From Streptomyces ferrugineus (GTDB lineage: Bacteria; Actinomycetota; Actinomycetes; Streptomycetales; Streptomycetaceae), in NCBI RefSeq assembly GCF_015160855.1, contig NZ_CP063373.1, positions 5,518,001 to 5,582,000 of the forward strand: 64,000 nucleotides of DNA, in the 5' to 3' direction. Under the pieces are notes generated by a model, which saw nothing but the letters and a program-made list of their open reading frames with translations, made no database searches and had not been told where the DNA came from. Shown piece by piece: positions 43,716 to 53,439 of this stretch (within the stretch, counting starts at the first letter, position 1; every line of letters starts with the position of its first letter). The translations under genes were made by a program, and so were the position numbers.

Positions 43716-44945
43716 TCAGCGGCCCAGGGACGCCGGTGGCGTGGTGTCCGCAACGGAGCCGGAAATCGGGAGGCGGGCGGTCGTCGCCCGCTCTCTCGTC
43801 AGGGCGCTGATGACCCTACGGGCCAGGAACGGATCGGCCGGAAGGACGTGCGCGGCGAACCAGCGGGCGGCAGCGGGGTCGGGGGACGGTTCGACGAACT
43901 CCGCGCCCGCGTAGTCGTCGAGCGGAGGATCGTAGACGTATCCGGAGACCACGCCGTGCCTCACCAACCGCTCCACCAGGGCGTCGCGGTCGTCGACGAG
44001 GAGCGGAGCACGGAAGAGGGGCGGGGGCCCGTCGTACGCCGCCTGCTCTCTCAGTGCCGGGGAAGCCCACGCGGTACCCGAAAGCAGCGACACGCCGACC
44101 CTGCGCCGGGTGAGATCCCGGTCCAGGCCGGCCATCCGCAGTGCCAACTGTCCGCGGACCAGGGCCCCATGGCGGGTCCGGTAGCCATGCAGGTCGACGC
44201 GGACCCAGGGCTCGTAGGGAGTCAGCCCCGGCGCCCGGCCCGCGCAGGCGGCCAGCCGCGGTGCGCGCAGGGCCATGCGGAAGTCGTCGCGTTCCAGCGC
44301 TCCGAGGTGCCGCAGCATCCGCCACACGGGGTGCACCAGGTGGAGGCGGCACACAGCCGAACGGGCCAGCGGCCGCAGCGTGGTGGCCAGGTCGTCGCGC
44401 AGGCGGCGTGGGGTGAGCAGGTCGTCGCGCAGGAGTTCCAGCTCGCGCCGGGTGCGTGCGTCGTCGACGGCGAGGAAGCCGCCCGCCATCCCCGCGACAT
44501 GCTTGGAGAGGCTGAACGCCGCGGCCCTCCCGAACGTCCCGATCGGCTGCCCGTCCACATGCGTGCCGATGGCGTGCGCCGCGTCCTCGATCAGGGGGAT
44601 GCCCAGCGCGGCGCAGCGGCGGCGCAGTTCGACGACCCGGTCGGGCAGCCCGTACAGGTTGGTGGTCAGAACGGCGTCCACAGCGCGCCAGGTGGACGCC
44701 GGTACGGCGGCCGGGTCGATGTTGCCGTCCCACCGGGACACCGGGGCCTGGACCGGGCGCAGTCCGGCGGCGAGGACGACGAAGAGGATCACGTCGTCGT
44801 TCACCGGGGACATCAGCACCCGCGCACCCGGCCGGCACCAGCGCCGCAGCGCCAGATACAGGGCCAGTCGGGCCGAGGGCGTGTAGACGCATTCACGTCC
44901 GATGCGCCGTGTCATCGTCGCGGCGAGCCGCGATCCGTACGGCAT
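43716..44945 (-). CDS. DegT/DnrJ/EryC1-family PLP aminotransferase-like protein
   Basis: This 409-residue protein resembles sugar aminotransferases of the DegT family: PLP-ring aspartate in LIEDAAHAIGTHVDG (Asp121) and the PLP lysine in AAFSLSKHVAGMAGGFLAV (Lys148). Members usually aminate nucleotide-linked keto sugars for surface polysaccharides or antibiotics. No sugar pathway genes lie nearby. The gene starts two bases after the stop of the acyltransferase-like gene, so the two are translationally coupled. The long C-terminal part, with text such as SGYVYDPPLDDYAGAEFVEP, is typical of the fold. Confidence 0.82.
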   Translation of the reverse strand: MPYGSRLAATMTRRIGRECVYTPSARLALYLALRRWCRPGARVLMSPVNDDVILFVVLAAGLRPVQAPVSRWDGNIDPAAVPASTWRAVDAVLTTNLYGLPDRVVELRRRCAALGIPLIEDAAHAIGTHVDGQPIGTFGRAAAFSLSKHVAGMAGGFLAVDDARTRRELELLRDDLLTPRRLRDDLATTLRPLARSAVCRLHLVHPVWRMLRHLGALERDDFRMALRAPRLAACAGRAPGLTPYEPWVRVDLHGYRTRHGALVRGQLALRMAGLDRDLTRRRVGVSLLSGTAWASPALREQAAYDGPPPLFRAPLLVDDRDALVERLVRHGVVSGYVYDPPLDDYAGAEFVEPSPDPAAARWFAAHVLPADPFLARRVISALTRERATTARLPISGSVADTTPPASLGR

Positions 44946-44947
44946 CG

Positions 44948-46114
44948 TCACCTGCTTCCGTTGCTTCCGTTGGAGGGGCGCGTGGCGGACGCGGTGCGTT
45001 CGGGCGCGTGCCGACGGGGCACGGCGGCTCCGGCCAGCACCGACGTGCGGAAGGTGCCGGCCGTCTTCAGCAACCGGTCGGCGGGCTGCCGCAGCCCGGG
45101 ATGGGCCAGAACCGTGTTCCGCAGGCCGCGCACCGGGCCGCGCCACATCCGGTGCGCGGCCGACACCGGGTGGAGGCGGGCCGCGAACCCCTCGCCCACG
45201 CGCAGCTCTCGGGTCTTGAGCCAGTCCTTGTACTCCATGTCGCCGCGCCCGAGATCCACGTAGGTCACTCCGTGCGCGCCGGCTGCCTCCGCCAACCTCA
45301 GATGCATGATCAGCCCGGGCGAGTAGCGGCCGAACTCGGGGTCGTACGCGGGAAACCAGGTCGCCAGCACCGTGCGCGACCTCGGCCCGAAGTGCGCAGC
45401 CACCGCCCGGTCACCGGCGTACAGCACGGACAGCACACCGGTGAAGTGCTCGTCCCGGGTGTGGAACAGGTCGTCCACCAGGTGCACGATCCACGGCCGG
45501 GCGAACCGGTCCATCCGGCCCGTCCTGCGGTACTGCGCGGACTTCCACCGCATGAGCCGGCGCAGCATCCGCGGGTCGCGCTCGTCGAAGACGAACCGCA
45601 CCTCACCGATGTCGCGCCCCAAGCGCCGTTCCTTGGCCAGCGTGGACTTGGTGAGCCGAGGGGAGGTGCGGCGCAGCCACTGCGCGTATCCCGTCCCGTG
45701 GTGCTCCAGGTCGATCACGGGTGAGGCGAACATTCCGGTGACATGTCTGGCGAAGGGTCCCTGCTCCTCGACGAGGTGGTCGAACTCGAAGACGGACAGC
45801 CCGCAGGCCCGCAGCAGCTCCCCGGTGTCCCAGGTGACCCCTGGGCGGTGCACCAGCGCCTGGCAGTCGGACAGGCCGAGCCCGATCGCCCGGCCGACGC
45901 CTAAGACCCCGCGCTGGTACGGAAGAAATCCGACGGGCTCCCCGCTCTCCCTCAGGACGGCCACGCGCGCTCCGCGTCGGTGTCGAGCGATCGCCATGGC
46001 GAACTGCGGTGACAGGAAGGGGTTGGCGTACTGGGGTGAATCGTCCATCGTCCCGTGCCACACGCGGTGAAGTGCGGGGCTCAGCTCGTCGAGGCGGTAG
46101 TTCGTGATGTCCAT
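44948..46114 (-). CDS. GNAT/FemAB-fold acyltransferase-like protein
   Basis: This 388-residue protein has the double-GNAT layout of the FemAB and CelD/BcsL group. A conserved middle (WLRRTSPRLTKSTLAKERRL) is followed by a GNAT-like core (GDRAVAAHFGPRS, then YSPGLIMHLRLAEAAGAHG and VDLGRGDMEYKDWLK). These proteins acylate sugars, peptides or polysaccharide precursors. The gene contains a TTA codon (45902-45904), so bldA may limit it. The ATG at 46114 is preferred because the conserved part begins MDITNYRLDELS. It starts one base after the MarR stop and ends two bases before the aminotransferase start. Confidence 0.8.
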   Translation of the reverse strand: MDITNYRLDELSPALHRVWHGTMDDSPQYANPFLSPQFAMAIARHRRGARVAVLRESGEPVGFLPYQRGVLGVGRAIGLGLSDCQALVHRPGVTWDTGELLRACGLSVFEFDHLVEEQGPFARHVTGMFASPVIDLEHHGTGYAQWLRRTSPRLTKSTLAKERRLGRDIGEVRFVFDERDPRMLRRLMRWKSAQYRRTGRMDRFARPWIVHLVDDLFHTRDEHFTGVLSVLYAGDRAVAAHFGPRSRTVLATWFPAYDPEFGRYSPGLIMHLRLAEAAGAHGVTYVDLGRGDMEYKDWLKTRELRVGEGFAARLHPVSAAHRMWRGPVRGLRNTVLAHPGLRQPADRLLKTAGTFRTSVLAGAAVPRRHAPERTASATRPSNGSNGSR

Positions 46115-46115
46115 C

Positions 46116-46658
46116 TCAGACCTGCCGATCTCCTCGGTTGACGGTTGTCGGAGGCGGCCCTTGAAGACGCTCCTCACCGCGCTCCTCGACGTGATGGACG
46201 ACCCGCCACAGCACCTCCGTGACGCTCCGGCACTCCTCGTCGCTGAGCCTGGCGGTCACGTACGCCACCTCCTCGTCCATCTTCGGCGACAGACGCAGCA
46301 TCAGCGCCTCGCCGTCGGCCGTGAGGTCGAGCAGCACCAGCCTGCCGTCGCAGGGGTGGTCGGACCGTCTGATGAATCCCCTGCGCTCCAGCGTCCGTGA
46401 GACCCCGGTGAGGGTCCCTTTGGAGATCCCCGCTTCCCGCGCGACATGCCGGGTCTCCGACTCGCCTCGGACCCAGACGACCCGGAGCACCACGAACGCC
46501 GTCCAGGTCAGGTCGGCGCCACGCAGCACGGAGTTCTCGAGGTGCTGCCGTACCACCGAGCCGGCACGGCAGAGGGCGGCGACCACGGCTGTCCGTGCGG
46601 TGAGGACCGTGGTGTGACCCAGGGGGTGGGACATTTCCCGTACGTCCGGTTCGGGCAC
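46116..46658 (-). CDS. MarR-family transcriptional regulator
   Basis: This 180-residue winged-helix regulator carries the MarR core: GADLTWTAFVVLRVVWVRGE, the recognition helix REAGISKGTLTGVSRTLERR and the wing SDHPCDGRLVLLDLTADGEA. The GTG at 46658 has GAGGAGG at an ideal distance and is preferred to the ATG at 46634. As first gene of a tight three-gene operon with an acyltransferase and an aminotransferase, it probably controls the operon in response to the compound they make or modify. Confidence 0.88.
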   Translation of the reverse strand: MPEPDVREMSHPLGHTTVLTARTAVVAALCRAGSVVRQHLENSVLRGADLTWTAFVVLRVVWVRGESETRHVAREAGISKGTLTGVSRTLERRGFIRRSDHPCDGRLVLLDLTADGEALMLRLSPKMDEEVAYVTARLSDEECRSVTEVLWRVVHHVEERGEERLQGPPPTTVNRGDRQV

Positions 46659-46885
46659 CCCGGCCTCCTCTGCACTTCCGCGTCCGTACGCACCGGTCTC
46701 CTGACGCCCGCGCTGCGGCCGGTCACACGCCAGCATGGAGATGCCGACGCGTTCACGCGTGGGCCGAACAGGCACGTCCGCATGACCCGTTGGTCCCTTT
46801 CGACACCTCCGGCCGGGCCCGACGGCCGTCCGGACAGGGGCTTTCGACCCACAGCCGGCTGCCACGTCCTTCGACTCTCGCTCCC

Positions 46886-47458
46886 TCAGCCACCTCCTGT
46901 ACCGCGTCGGCCTCTGCGCGGCGGCGGCGAGCCGGCGTTCCGGATCTCCCGCAGGCCGGGGTGGCGTCGGCGCAGTTGGTGTTCCAGGCGCCGGTGCAGT
47001 GTGACCCAGGCGGCGGGGCAGCCGTGGCAGGCGCCGCCCAGGCGGACGGTGACGATGCCGTCGCATACGTCGACCAGGTCGATGGAACCGCCGTGGGAGC
47101 GCGCGAGGTCGCCCACCGGTCCGGCGAGGACGTCCCTGGCCGCGCTGTACAGCAGTGCGTCGTCGCCGCCGTGGCCGGTGTCGCCCGCGGCGATCCATCC
47201 GGTGGGTTCGTCGAGGGCGGCGTGCAGCGCGGTACGGACCCGAGGGCCCTCCCGGGACCAGCTGCGGTCCGAGCCGAGGACGGTGACGACCGCCGCCGGT
47301 TCCACCGTGATCCGTGCCAGGGTGCCGTCGGCCAGCAGCCCCGCCAGTGGCGCGGGTGCCTCGGCGAGCGGGCCGGTCACGGTGAGGATGCCGGCCGGCG
47401 TGATCCAGCGCAGCCGGTCGGGCCGACCGGGTACCGGCTGGGCGTGCAGGGGGATCAC
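46886..47458 (-). CDS. NifU C-terminal domain-like protein in the feo operon
   Basis: This 190-residue protein has a NifU-type end: VDVCDGIVTVRLGGACHGCPAAW, where the Cys-x-x-Cys pair would hold an iron-sulfur cluster. The N-terminal 100 residues, with text such as TVEPAAVVTVLGSDRSWSRE, have the pattern of an N-terminal domain seen in some of these proteins. It begins nine bases after feoB and would supply or sense iron-sulfur clusters as iron enters. That role is inferred from the operon. Confidence 0.85.
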   Translation of the reverse strand: MIPLHAQPVPGRPDRLRWITPAGILTVTGPLAEAPAPLAGLLADGTLARITVEPAAVVTVLGSDRSWSREGPRVRTALHAALDEPTGWIAAGDTGHGGDDALLYSAARDVLAGPVGDLARSHGGSIDLVDVCDGIVTVRLGGACHGCPAAWVTLHRRLEHQLRRRHPGLREIRNAGSPPPRRGRRGTGGG

Positions 47459-47467
47459 CGGTCGCGC

Positions 47468-49417
47468 TCACCCGCCCGACAGGACGGTGACCGTCCTGGC
47501 CAGCCAGGCCATCAGCCAGGCCAGCGCCGTCAGATAGGCGAAGGCGGTCAGCGGCCATCTCCATGTGCCGGTCTCCCGGCGCAGGACCGCCACGGTGGCC
47601 ATGCACTGCAACGCGTAGACGAAGTAGACCAGCAGCGCGGCGATGGTGGGCGGGGTGAGGACCGGCTCCCCGGCGCGGGGCCCGTCGGAATGGGTCATGT
47701 CCCGCAGCGCCTGCCCCGGGTCCTCGGGTTCCTCGGCTGCCGCGACCTGCCCGAGGGTGGCGACGAAGGTCTCCCGTGCGGCCTGCGCCGACAGCACTCC
47801 CACGTTGACGCGCCAGTCGAAGCCCAGCGGCTCGAAGACGGGCGCGACCGTCCTGCCGAGGCCGGCGGCGTAACTGTGGTCGACGGTGTAGGCGGACACG
47901 GCCACGGGATCGGCGGTGTCGACACCCTCCGCGCGCAGGTGCGCGGCCGAGTGCAGCGGCAGGTTCAGCAGCAGCCACAGGGCGAGGGTGGTGGCGAGGA
48001 TGACGGTCGAGCACTTGCGCAGGAAGGCCCCGGCGGCGGACCACACCGCCGTCAGCACCGCGCGCGGCGTGGGCAGTCGGTAGGGCGGCATCTCCATGAA
48101 GAACGGCACCGCCTGGCCACGTCGGTCGCCGAGCTTCTTGAACACCCAGGCGGCCAGCATCGCCGAGACCGCGCCGAGCAGGTACAGGCCGAACATCACC
48201 AGACCCTGCGCGCCGAACGGGCCCACCCTCGCGGAGGGGTCGACCAGCAGGCCGATGAGCAGGACGTAGACCGGCAGCCGCGCCGAGCAGGTCATCAGCG
48301 GGGCGGCCATCATGGTCGCGACGCGGTCCTTCGCCGAGGGCAGCGTGCGGGTGGCCATGATGCCGGGGATCGCGCAGGCGAACGAGGACAGCAGTGCCAC
48401 GAACGCACGGCCCTCCAGCCCGAAGCGCGCCATCACCCGGTCCATCACAAACGCCGCCCGCGCCATGTAGCCCACGCCCTCCAGCAGGGCCAGCAGCAGG
48501 AACAGCAACACGATCTGCGGGACGAAGACCAACACACCGCCGACGCCGCCGATGAGCGCGTCGCCCAGCAGCCCGGCGGCCCATGGGTTGCCGACGTGCG
48601 CGGCGACCTGGCCCGACAGCCGTCCGAACAGCGCCTCGACGTAGCCCTGGAGCGGCGCGGCCAGGGTGAACACGGTCTGGAAGAACAGCGTCATCACCGC
48701 GAAGAACACCACCGTGCCCGCCAGCGGATGCAGCAGCACCGCGTCGACGCGCCGGGTGACCCGGTGCCGCTCAGGGGCCTCGTAACCGGCGAAGGCCAGT
48801 ACCGACTCCGCCCAGGCGTCCCGCTCGCCGGGCTCGGTGGGCGGGGCCACGGCCGGGATGGGCCAGGCCCTCCAGTCGGCGAGCCTCGCGCGCAACTGTG
48901 CGACGCCGTACCCACGGTGGCCCACCACCGCCAGGACGGGCACCCCGAGCGCCTGAGCCAACGCGTCGACGTCCAGACGGCCCTGACGGCGCACCAGCTC
49001 ATCGGTGAACGTCACCACCACACAGGTGGGCAGCCCGCGGGCCAGAACCTGCGCGACGAACCCGAGGGACCTCCACAGGGTGGTGGCATCCACCACCACC
49101 AGCAGCGCGTCGGGCCGCTCCGCCCCCTCCAGCCGGCCGTCCAGCACATCGACCGCGATCCGCTCGTCCGGGCTGACCGGTTCCAGACCGTAGGTACCCG
49201 GCAGGTCCTCGACCACATACGTGTGCCGGCCCGCCCGGCAGGTCCCGACGAACCGGGACACGGTCACCCCGGGGTAGTTGCCGGTCTTGGCACGCAGCCC
49301 GGTCAGGGCGTTGAAGACACTGGTCTTGCCCGCGTTGGGGCTGCCGACCAGGGCAACCCGCGGTGTCCCGGCCACAGTCGCCTCCGCGCCGCCGGCGTCG
49401 TGGCAGCCCGCGCTCAC
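47468..49417 (-). CDS. feoB: Ferrous iron transporter FeoB
   Basis: This 649-residue protein imports ferrous iron through the membrane. The N-terminal G domain shows GSPNAGKTSV (G1), GVTVSRF and DLPGTYGLEP (G3). The G4 motif reads TFTD, where many bacterial homologues have Asn-x-x-Asp. About ten membrane segments follow, including the gate motifs CAIPGIMATRTL and CSARLPVY. Start GTG 49417 overlaps the feoA stop by four bases (GTGA), with GGAGGCGGAG upstream. The feoA-feoB-nifU-like operon lies behind an iron box. Confidence 0.95.
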   Translation of the reverse strand: MSAGCHDAGGAEATVAGTPRVALVGSPNAGKTSVFNALTGLRAKTGNYPGVTVSRFVGTCRAGRHTYVVEDLPGTYGLEPVSPDERIAVDVLDGRLEGAERPDALLVVVDATTLWRSLGFVAQVLARGLPTCVVVTFTDELVRRQGRLDVDALAQALGVPVLAVVGHRGYGVAQLRARLADWRAWPIPAVAPPTEPGERDAWAESVLAFAGYEAPERHRVTRRVDAVLLHPLAGTVVFFAVMTLFFQTVFTLAAPLQGYVEALFGRLSGQVAAHVGNPWAAGLLGDALIGGVGGVLVFVPQIVLLFLLLALLEGVGYMARAAFVMDRVMARFGLEGRAFVALLSSFACAIPGIMATRTLPSAKDRVATMMAAPLMTCSARLPVYVLLIGLLVDPSARVGPFGAQGLVMFGLYLLGAVSAMLAAWVFKKLGDRRGQAVPFFMEMPPYRLPTPRAVLTAVWSAAGAFLRKCSTVILATTLALWLLLNLPLHSAAHLRAEGVDTADPVAVSAYTVDHSYAAGLGRTVAPVFEPLGFDWRVNVGVLSAQAARETFVATLGQVAAAEEPEDPGQALRDMTHSDGPRAGEPVLTPPTIAALLVYFVYALQCMATVAVLRRETGTWRWPLTAFAYLTALAWLMAWLARTVTVLSGG

Positions 49418-49719
49418 CGCTCCGCCTCCACGACCTGTACGTACGCGGCCTGCGCCCGCCGCAGACACACCTCGTAGTCCTTGACCCGGTAGACGACCGG
49501 GTCACGCAGCGGAGCGCGGCGCACCACCTCCACCACCGCGCCGACGGTGAACCCCAGATCGTTCAACCGGCGGGCCACCGAAGGCGACCCGTCAGCGACG
49601 ACCGCTGCCACCGTGGCACGGGCGCCGGGCGCCAGATCCGCCAAGGCACAGCGCTCGCCTCGGATGACGGCGACCGCCCTGTCCCCCGCCCTCTCGCACT
49701 CCCGGTCAAGCTCGCTCAT
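49414..49719 (-). CDS. feoA: FeoA-domain protein
   Basis: This 101-residue cytoplasmic protein has the SH3-like FeoA fold: ADLAPGARATVAAVV, RRLNDLGFTVGAVVEVVRRA, then YRVKDYEVCLRRAQAAYVQV. FeoA assists FeoB in ferrous iron uptake. The ATG at 49719 is chosen over the one at 49761 because GGAGG lies upstream at normal spacing. It is the first gene after the iron box at 49763-49781 and overlaps feoB. Confidence 0.92.
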   Translation of the reverse strand: MSELDRECERAGDRAVAVIRGERCALADLAPGARATVAAVVADGSPSVARRLNDLGFTVGAVVEVVRRAPLRDPVVYRVKDYEVCLRRAQAAYVQVVEAER

Positions 49720-49762
49720 CCGTGCCTCCGCCACAGCATGCCGACCCTCCACAGGGTCCAAC

Positions 49763-49781
49763 TAAGGCGAGGCTAGCCTTA
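49763..49781. promoter_or_regulatory. DmdR/IdeR iron box before feoA
   Basis: TAAGGCGAGGCTAGCCTTA is a 19-base dyad close to the actinobacterial iron box consensus TTAGGTTAGGCTAACCTAA. It lies 44 bases before the feoA start, where iron-loaded DmdR1 would repress the operon. Confidence 0.75.
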
Positions 49782-49875
49782 CCAATATGGACGGGGCGTG
49801 GGCGTTCCGGCCCGCGGGCAGGGGCCCCTTCGGCCCCATCGACAAGGCCACATGACCCCATGCGGCCGGGGAGCC

Positions 49876-50749
49876 TAAAGCGTGTTGCAGAACGCTGTGA
49901 TCAGGGCATTTCCCTTGCATGGGTGGGGTGTTGAGGGCTGAGCCGGTCTGGGTGGAGACGTTCACCGGTCTGCGGGCTGAGCAGTTCGGGCGGCTGCTAA
50001 GGGCGGTTCGGGAACGTGGTGGTGAGGGGTGCGGGTGGGGTCGTCCGTGGCGGCTTCCGCTGGCCGAGCGGGTGCTGCTGGTGGCTGTCTACTACCGCAC
50101 GAACCTCACGATGCGGCAGCTCGCCCCGCTGTTCGGCATCTCCCCGGCGACCGTGTGCCGGGTGATCCAGCGGCTGGGGCCGCTGCTCGCGCTCGAGCCG
50201 GTACGTGCCCCGCAGGAGGCAGTCGAGCGGTTGTGGATCGTGGACGGCACCCTCATCCCGGTCCGTGACCGAGGTGTGGGTGCCTCCTCGCGTAACTACC
50301 GTTTCTCAGCAAACGTGCAGGTCATCGTGGACGCAGACACCCGGCTCGTGGTGGCCGCGGCCCGTCCGCTGCCGGGCACCACCGCGGACGCGCACGCCTG
50401 GCGGCGCTCCGGACTGGCCGAGCACTGCGAAGGCGTGACGGTGCTCGGCGACGGCGCTTATCTCAACACCGGCCTGATCGTCCCGCACCGCAAACGCCCC
50501 GGACGGCCGCTACTCAAGGGCGAAGAGGAGGACAACGCGGAGCACCGCAAGGTCCGCGCCCGTGTGGAGCATGTGATCGGACGGATGAAGAATTACAAGA
50601 TCCTGCGTGACTGCCGGCAGCGCGGCGACGGCCTCCATCACGCCGTTCAGGCCGTCGCCCGCATGCACAACCTCGCCCTCACCGCGTGACCAGACGCGAC
50701 AAACGCCCAGTTCAGCCTGCCTGATCACAGCGTTCTGCAACACGCTTTA
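49876..50749. mobile_element. Complete IS5-family insertion sequence
   Basis: The element is bounded by perfect inverted repeats of at least 28 bases (49878-49905 and 50720-50747), starting AAGCGTGTTGCAGAACGCTG. Counting the TA target duplication and adjoining bases, the symmetry runs 31 bases. TA is present on both sides, as expected for this family. One intact transposase gene fills the middle. It sits exactly in the stop codon of the ABC permease gene. Confidence 0.93.
49919..50689 (+). CDS. IS5-family transposase (DDE)
   Basis: This 256-residue transposase has an N-terminal helix-turn-helix (LTMRQLAPLFGISPATVCRV) and a DDE catalytic core. The likely residues are Asp in LWIVDGTLIPV, Asp in VLGDGAYLNTG and Glu in RARVEHVIGRMKNYKIL. 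The conserved DGT near the first aspartate is typical of the IS5/DDE_Tnp_4 group. No frameshift or stop interrupts it, so the element may still move. The ATG at 49919 lies in the element's left end. Confidence 0.93.
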   Translation: MGGVLRAEPVWVETFTGLRAEQFGRLLRAVRERGGEGCGWGRPWRLPLAERVLLVAVYYRTNLTMRQLAPLFGISPATVCRVIQRLGPLLALEPVRAPQEAVERLWIVDGTLIPVRDRGVGASSRNYRFSANVQVIVDADTRLVVAAARPLPGTTADAHAWRRSGLAEHCEGVTVLGDGAYLNTGLIVPHRKRPGRPLLKGEEEDNAEHRKVRARVEHVIGRMKNYKILRDCRQRGDGLHHAVQAVARMHNLALTA

Positions 50750-52335
50750 GCCGATGTCCCGTCTGCGCAATCCCGCCAGGCCGAGCGCCGTCAGCGCGGC
50801 GGCGAGGAGTGCGAGCAGGGCCGGCGCGGCGGCGCTCGGGTCGGCCGCCGGCAGGTGCGGGATGTGCTCGAAGGGGGACGCGTCCGTGAACCACCCGGGC
50901 AGGTCGAGGACCTCGCCGAGCAGGCCGATGACGAAGCAGGCGGTGAGGGCGGCCCAGGTGGCCACCATGCCGCGTGGGGCGAGACCGAACAGGGTGATGG
51001 CGAGGCCCGCGAGCAGCCAGAGTGCCGGGGCGTAGACGAGCGCGGCGCCGACGAGACGGGGGACCTGGCCCATGCCGCCGCCGGAGACGCCGTACGCGAG
51101 CCCTGTACCCAGGCCCGCGGCGATGAGCACGACGACGCTGCCGGCCAGCGCCACGGTCAGATGGCCGGCCGTCCAGCGGCCCCGGGAGACCGGTGTGGCC
51201 AGTACCGGCTCGGCCCGCAGTCCGCCCTCCTCGCCGCGCAGTCGCAGGACGGACTGCACCGTGTACCCGCCGCTGAGGAGGGCGACGACGAGCAGCGACT
51301 GGGCGAGGTAGGAGTCGGTGAGGTCGGCCGTGCCGTAGCGGGCGACGATGTCCTGCATGGTCTCGTTGTCGCCGACGAAGTCCTCGACGTCGGCGGCGAC
51401 CCAGCCGTAGGCCAGGCCGGTCAGGAAGACGCCGCAGCTCCAGCCGATCAGGCTGCCCCGCTGCAGCCGCAGGGCCAGGCCGAGCGGCCGGCCCAGGCCG
51501 GGTGCGGCGCGGGGCGGGCCGGGCCTGGGTGGGACGAGGCCCGCGCCGAGGTCGCGCCGGTCGGACAGGGCGTGTGCCGCGGTGACCGCCCCTGCGGCGC
51601 AGATGAGGGCGAGGAGCAGGGGCCACCAACGTTCGCCGGCGAAGGGGCGGGCCTTCTGGACCAGGCCGATGGGCGAGAACCACGACACCGTGCCGTCGCC
51701 GATGTCGCCGACGGCCCGCAGGACGAAGGCCGCGCCCAGCACGGCGCCGGTGCCGCCGTGCACGACCCGGGTGTTCTCCGAGATCTGGGCCACGGCGGTG
51801 GTGATCCCGGCGAAGACGAGCCCCAGTGCGCAGAAGGACGCGCCGAAGACCACCGAGCCCGCGACGGGCAGTTCCATGGCGATCAGGCCGAGGGTGACCA
51901 GCATCCCGACCGTCACGTTCATGGCGGCCACGACCAGCAGGGCGGCGGTGGCGCCGGCGTGCCGGCCGATGGGCAGCGAGCGGATCAGCTCGGCGCGGCC
52001 GGCCTCCTCCTCGGCGCGGGTGTTGCGTCCGATCATGAACGTGCTCATGAGGGCGACCACGACCAGCCCGAGCGTGCCGACCTGGAAGGCGACCTCGCCG
52101 CCCAGGGTGTCGAGCGCCAGGGGCGGGCCGTTGAAGGCGATGGCCGCGGCGTTGTCCTCACTGGCCTCGGCCGCCACGTCGAGGTCGTGCTGTGTGGGAT
52201 ACAGGCCCTTGACGCCGGCCGCCGTCAGCAGCACCAGGAAGGGGATGGCCGTGAGCCAGATCAGGATGCGGATTCGCTCGCGGCGCACGATCAGCCGGGT
52301 GAGGACGGCCGTGCCGGTCAGCTCGGTCGACCGGG

Positions 52336-52339
<4 letters not shown>
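50747..52339 (-). CDS. ABC-2-type exporter permease
   Basis: This 530-residue protein has about twelve hydrophobic segments arranged as two halves and resembles the permeases of polyketide antibiotic exporters of the TnrB3 type. It partners with the ATPase encoded just upstream and should export a hydrophobic compound. The ATG at 52339 overlaps the ATPase stop by four bases (ATGA). Its TAA stop lies at the IS edge; without the IS the stop would be TAG at the same position, so the protein is unchanged. Confidence 0.88.
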
Positions 52340-53298
<959 letters not shown>

Positions 53299-53439
53299 CG
53301 GCGCCTCCTGGCTCGGGTCTCCTCCGACGCTTCCGCACGGCGCGGGTTCTCGGCAGGGGCCAGAGGTCCCGGGCGACCGGACGATGGGGACGGAACCGGC
53401 CGGCACGGGGTGGTGCCTGAGCCCGTCGCGGGGCCGTGC

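Noticed and set aside
46116..48584. One 822-residue minus-strand frame reading through MarR and the feo region
   Set aside because: Only its last 180 residues make sense, as the MarR protein; the rest is a shadow of feoB and the NifU-like gene in another frame.
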